From Marinithermus hydrothermalis DSM 14884 (GTDB lineage Bacteria > Deinococcota > Deinococci > Deinococcales > Marinithermaceae): DNA of 64,000 nt. Below the pieces are notes generated by a model, which saw only the letters and a program-made list of their open reading frames with translations, was not told the origin of the DNA and did no database searches. A program made the position numbers and the translations under genes. Location of the stretch: the NCBI RefSeq assembly GCF_000195335.1, contig NC_015387.1:1240001-1304000 (forward strand), written 5' to 3'. Shown piece by piece: positions 61,382 through 64,000 of this stretch; position 1 is the stretch's first letter; each line of letters starts with the position of its first letter.

Positions 61382-63330
61382 GCCGTGCCTCCCACCAGGG
61401 CTTCTTCTTTGTCGGTGTGGATGATCGCGACCTCGGTCTCGACGCGCTGGATCGAGCCGTCCTGGTACTTGAACTCCGCCTCGACGCGCACCGTTTGGGC
61501 CTCGGAGTAGAGGGCCTCCACCAGGGGGCGGTACTTCTCGGCGACGAACTTGCGGCGGACCTTACCGGTGCGGGTGAGCTCGTCGTCGTCCGCGTCCAGT
61601 AGCTTGTAGAGGAGGACGAACCGCCGGAGGCGAAGGGCTTCGGGGAGGTCCTCGTTCACCTTGATGACCTCGCTGCGCACGAGCTCGGCCACCTCGGGTT
61701 TTTGCGAGAGGTCCATGTAGGTGGTGTAGGCGAGGCCCCGGTCCTCGGCCCACTTGCCGACGGTCTGGGGGTCGATATTGATGAAGGCCGTGAGGTACGG
61801 ACGCGCGTTCCCGAAGACCACCGCTTCCTTGATGTAGGGGCTGAACTTCAGCTTGTTCTCGATGAATTGCGGGCTGAACATCTCCCCGCCTGCGGTGTGC
61901 ATCACGTCGGAAACGCGGTCGATCACGACGAGGTGACCGTCCTCGGTGAGGTACCCGGCGTCCCCGGAGTGGAGCCACCCGCCCTCCAAGAGCTCGGCGG
62001 TGGCGTCGGGGCGCTTGTAGTACCCGGCGCAGACCGCGTCCGAGCGGGAGAGGATCTCGCCGCTCTCGCTGATCTTGACCTCCGTGCCGGGGATGGGTTT
62101 GCCCACGGTGTCGTAACGCACGTCGCCGTCGCGGTGCACGTACGCGATCCCGGTGATCTCGGTCTGGCCGTAGATCTGCTTGAGGTTCACGCCGATGGCG
62201 TGGTAGAAGCGGAACACGTCCGGGCCGAGCGCCGCGCCGCCCGTGTACGCGCGGCGCAGGCGCAGGAAACCCAGCTGGTCCTTAAGGGGCCGGAAGAGCA
62301 CCGCGTGGGCAAAGGCGTACGCGAGCCTTAGGCCAAAGGGCATGGGCTTGCCCCGCATGCGGTACTCGGCCGCGCGGTACCCGATCTCAAGGAGGCGCTC
62401 GTACACCCAGCGGTTTAAGCGGTAGGACTCGGAGATCTTGACCCAGATCTGGCTTTGGATGCCCTCCCAGACGCGGGGCGGGCTGAACATCACGTGCGGG
62501 CCGATCTCTTTGAGGTCGTGCATCGCGGTCTCGACGTCCTCGGGGAAGTTCACCGCGAACCCCCCGGTGAGCCCCATGCCGACCGTCATCATCTGCTCCC
62601 CGATCCAAGCGAGCGGAAGGAAGGAAAGGTAGTCGTCCGTCGGCTCCATGGGGTCCACCTCCTGGAGGGCCACCCCCATGTGGATCAGGTTCTTGTGCCG
62701 CAGCATCGCGGCCTTGGGCTTCCCGGTCGTGCCCGAGGTGAGGGAGAAGTGACAGATGTCGTCCGGTTTGCCTTGGGCGAGCCGTTCCTCGAACAGGCCG
62801 GGGTGGCGCTCGCGGTGCGCGCGACCCAGCTCAAGGACCTCCGCGAAGCTGATGAACCAGTCGTCGTCCCGGTAGCCGCGCATGCCGCGGGGGTCCTCGT
62901 AGATGACTTTACGCACCTTGGGGATCTGGTCCCGGATCTCGCGGAGCTTGTCCACCTGCTCCTGGTCCTCCGCGAGGACCATGGCCGCGTCGGTGTAGTC
63001 CAGCACGTACGCGATCTCCGGGGGTACGGAGGAAGGGTACACGCCCACCGAGACCCCGCCGAGCCCCTGCACAGCGAGTTCGGCGTAGAGCCACTCCGGG
63101 ATGTTGTCCGCGATGATCGCGAACTTCTCCCCTTCCTGAAACCCCAGGGCGACCAGGCCGTGCGCGAAGTCCCGAACGGTCTCGTAGTACTCGCGGAAGG
63201 TGACCTCGTTCCAGATGCCGTAGTCCTTCTCACGGAGCGCGACGCGGTCGCCTTCCCGCTCCGCGCGGAGCTTCAGCAGCTGGGGTAAGGTGTAGCGCTT
63301 GAGTTCGTAGCTCGGCCGGATCACGCTCAT
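61378..63330 (-). CDS. AMP-binding acyl-CoA synthetase (long-chain type)
   Basis: 650 residues, matching long-chain or aromatic acyl-CoA synthetases. The P-loop is SLTSGTTGKPKAAMLRHKNL, the second motif YGQTEITGIAY, and GDAGYLTEDGHLVVIDRVSDVMHTAGGEMFSP carries the conserved Asp and Arg. It joins an organic acid to CoA with ATP. It sits inside a liv-type importer operon, overlapping genes on both sides, so it probably activates the imported acid. Substrate not known. Confidence 0.92.
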   Translation of the reverse strand: MSVIRPSYELKRYTLPQLLKLRAEREGDRVALREKDYGIWNEVTFREYYETVRDFAHGLVALGFQEGEKFAIIADNIPEWLYAELAVQGLGGVSVGVYPSSVPPEIAYVLDYTDAAMVLAEDQEQVDKLREIRDQIPKVRKVIYEDPRGMRGYRDDDWFISFAEVLELGRAHRERHPGLFEERLAQGKPDDICHFSLTSGTTGKPKAAMLRHKNLIHMGVALQEVDPMEPTDDYLSFLPLAWIGEQMMTVGMGLTGGFAVNFPEDVETAMHDLKEIGPHVMFSPPRVWEGIQSQIWVKISESYRLNRWVYERLLEIGYRAAEYRMRGKPMPFGLRLAYAFAHAVLFRPLKDQLGFLRLRRAYTGGAALGPDVFRFYHAIGVNLKQIYGQTEITGIAYVHRDGDVRYDTVGKPIPGTEVKISESGEILSRSDAVCAGYYKRPDATAELLEGGWLHSGDAGYLTEDGHLVVIDRVSDVMHTAGGEMFSPQFIENKLKFSPYIKEAVVFGNARPYLTAFINIDPQTVGKWAEDRGLAYTTYMDLSQKPEVAELVRSEVIKVNEDLPEALRLRRFVLLYKLLDADDDELTRTGKVRRKFVAEKYRPLVEALYSEAQTVRVEAEFKYQDGSIQRVETEVAIIHTDKEEALVGGTA

Positions 63331-64000
63331 ACCGCCCCTCCCACGTACGCCTCGAGGACCCGCGGGTTCTGCGCCACCACTTCCGGGGGACCTTCGGCGA
63401 TTACCTCGCCGAAGTCCAGGACGTACACCCGGTCGGAGATGTCCATGACCACGCCCAGGTCGTGCTCGATCAGGATGATCGTGGTGCCGCGCTCGGCGCG
63501 GATGTCGAGGATGAAGCGCACCATGTCCTCCTTCTCCTCGAGGGTCATGCCGGCCATGGGCTCGTCCAGGAGGAGGAGTTTAGGCTCGAGGGCCAGGGCG
63601 CGGGCGACCTCGACGCGTTTCCGCACGCCGTAGGGCAGGTTCCCCACGAGGGCTTTGCGGTAGGGCTCGAGCTCCATGAAGTCGATGACGTCCTCGACGA
63701 CGCGGCGGTTCTCGACTTCTTCGGCTTGGGCCCGGCCGAAGAAGAGGGCGGCGTGGAGGAGGTTGTAGCGGAGGTAGGTGTGGCGGGCGAGCATGAGGTT
63801 CTCCAGTACGGAGAGACCGCTGAAGAGCTCGATGTTCTGGAAGGCGCGGGCGATGCCGTAGCGGGTGATCTGGTGCGGGGAGGCGTGGGTGAGGTCGTGG
63901 CCTTCGAAGGTGATCTCCCCGCGGGTGGGGTGGTAAAAACCGGAGATGCAGTTGAGCAGGCTGGATTTGCCCGCTCCGTTGGGCCCGATCACGGAGACGA
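63327..64000 (-). CDS. Liv-type ABC transporter ATP-binding protein (LivG-like), N-terminus cut by window end
   Basis: 224 codons are present; the frame runs off the end of the window, so roughly 30 N-terminal residues are missing. Walker A GPNGAGKSSL, Walker B LLLLDEPMAGMTLEE and switch IEHDLGVVMDISDRVYVLDFG are LivG-type. The signature region is NLPYGVRKRVEVARAL. It starts the visible part of the second liv operon and overlaps the acyl-CoA synthetase gene by 4 nt. Confidence 0.92.
   Translation of the reverse strand, partial: VSVIGPNGAGKSSLLNCISGFYHPTRGEITFEGHDLTHASPHQITRYGIARAFQNIELFSGLSVLENLMLARHTYLRYNLLHAALFFGRAQAEEVENRRVVEDVIDFMELEPYRKALVGNLPYGVRKRVEVARALALEPKLLLLDEPMAGMTLEEKEDMVRFILDIRAERGTTIILIEHDLGVVMDISDRVYVLDFGEVIAEGPPEVVAQNPRVLEAYVGGAV

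Noticed and set aside
59954-61510. 518-codon open frame on the plus strand
   Set aside because: Antisense to two clear liv permease genes; composition is the complement of hydrophobic codons and no motif is seen.

Overview
This is GC-rich DNA from a Deinococcus-Thermus bacterium, most likely a (possibly marine) member of the Thermaceae. The pointers are the set of protein families (HspR-type MerR regulator, SpoVS, 4-hydroxyphenylacetate and phenylacetate gene sets with liv-type ABC transporters), tight operons joined by ATGA/GTGA overlaps, and several genes whose -10 box lies only 6-7 nt before the start codon (leaderless transcripts). The organism is inferred from gene content; no rRNA is present.

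Layout. 1-15.5 kb is housekeeping: an MFS transporter tail, a polysaccharide deacetylase, MnmD-like methyltransferase, DUF554 membrane protein, gatC-serS, an FAD oxidoreductase, a Gfo/Idh/MocA oxidoreductase, alanine dehydrogenase with a divergent Lrp/AsnC regulator, an aldehyde dehydrogenase, an M20 dipeptidase, an unusual single-chain tandem HspR-like regulator, and malic enzyme divergent from malate dehydrogenase.

15.6-36.7 kb is an aromatic-acid catabolic block. A PucR-type regulator is divergent from an hpa operon (DapA-type aldolase, FAH-family decarboxylase/isomerase, hpaE, hpaB, hpaC, hpaD). Behind its own promoter follows a 13-gene paa operon: paaH-like dehydrogenase, a liv-type ABC importer with a fused permease-ATPase, paaI, thiolase, paaK, a second hotdog thioesterase, an EthD protein, a Nudix hydrolase, two enoyl-CoA hydratase/isomerases and an aldehyde dehydrogenase. 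Together they would import aromatic or branched acids, ring-cleave homoprotocatechuate, and run the lower phenylacetyl-CoA pathway. The ring epoxidase (paaABCDE), hpaF and hpaH are not here.

36.7-49.5 kb holds a secreted protein, an HtrA-like protease, glutamate synthase large subunit, spoVS, a YugP-like membrane zinc peptidase, an RsmB-like rRNA methyltransferase, a PAS-GAF-PAS-GGDEF-EAL protein with a degenerate GGDEF site, and a diheme cytochrome c.

49.5-57.0 kb is an accessory region: a lipoprotein/membrane-sensor pair cut by an IS, a truncated integrase, one IS nested in another with a readable 4-bp target duplication, a Doc toxin with a 45-residue antitoxin, an RHH antitoxin with a frameshifted PIN toxin, and an ATPase remnant. 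It ends at the 3' end of a tRNA-Arg gene. The hexamer CTCGAG, very frequent elsewhere, is absent from about 50.71 to 57.45 kb.

57.0-64.0 kb has a Pro-Gly-Arg tRNA operon and a second liv-type operon on the minus strand with an embedded acyl-CoA synthetase; the window ends inside its livG-like gene.
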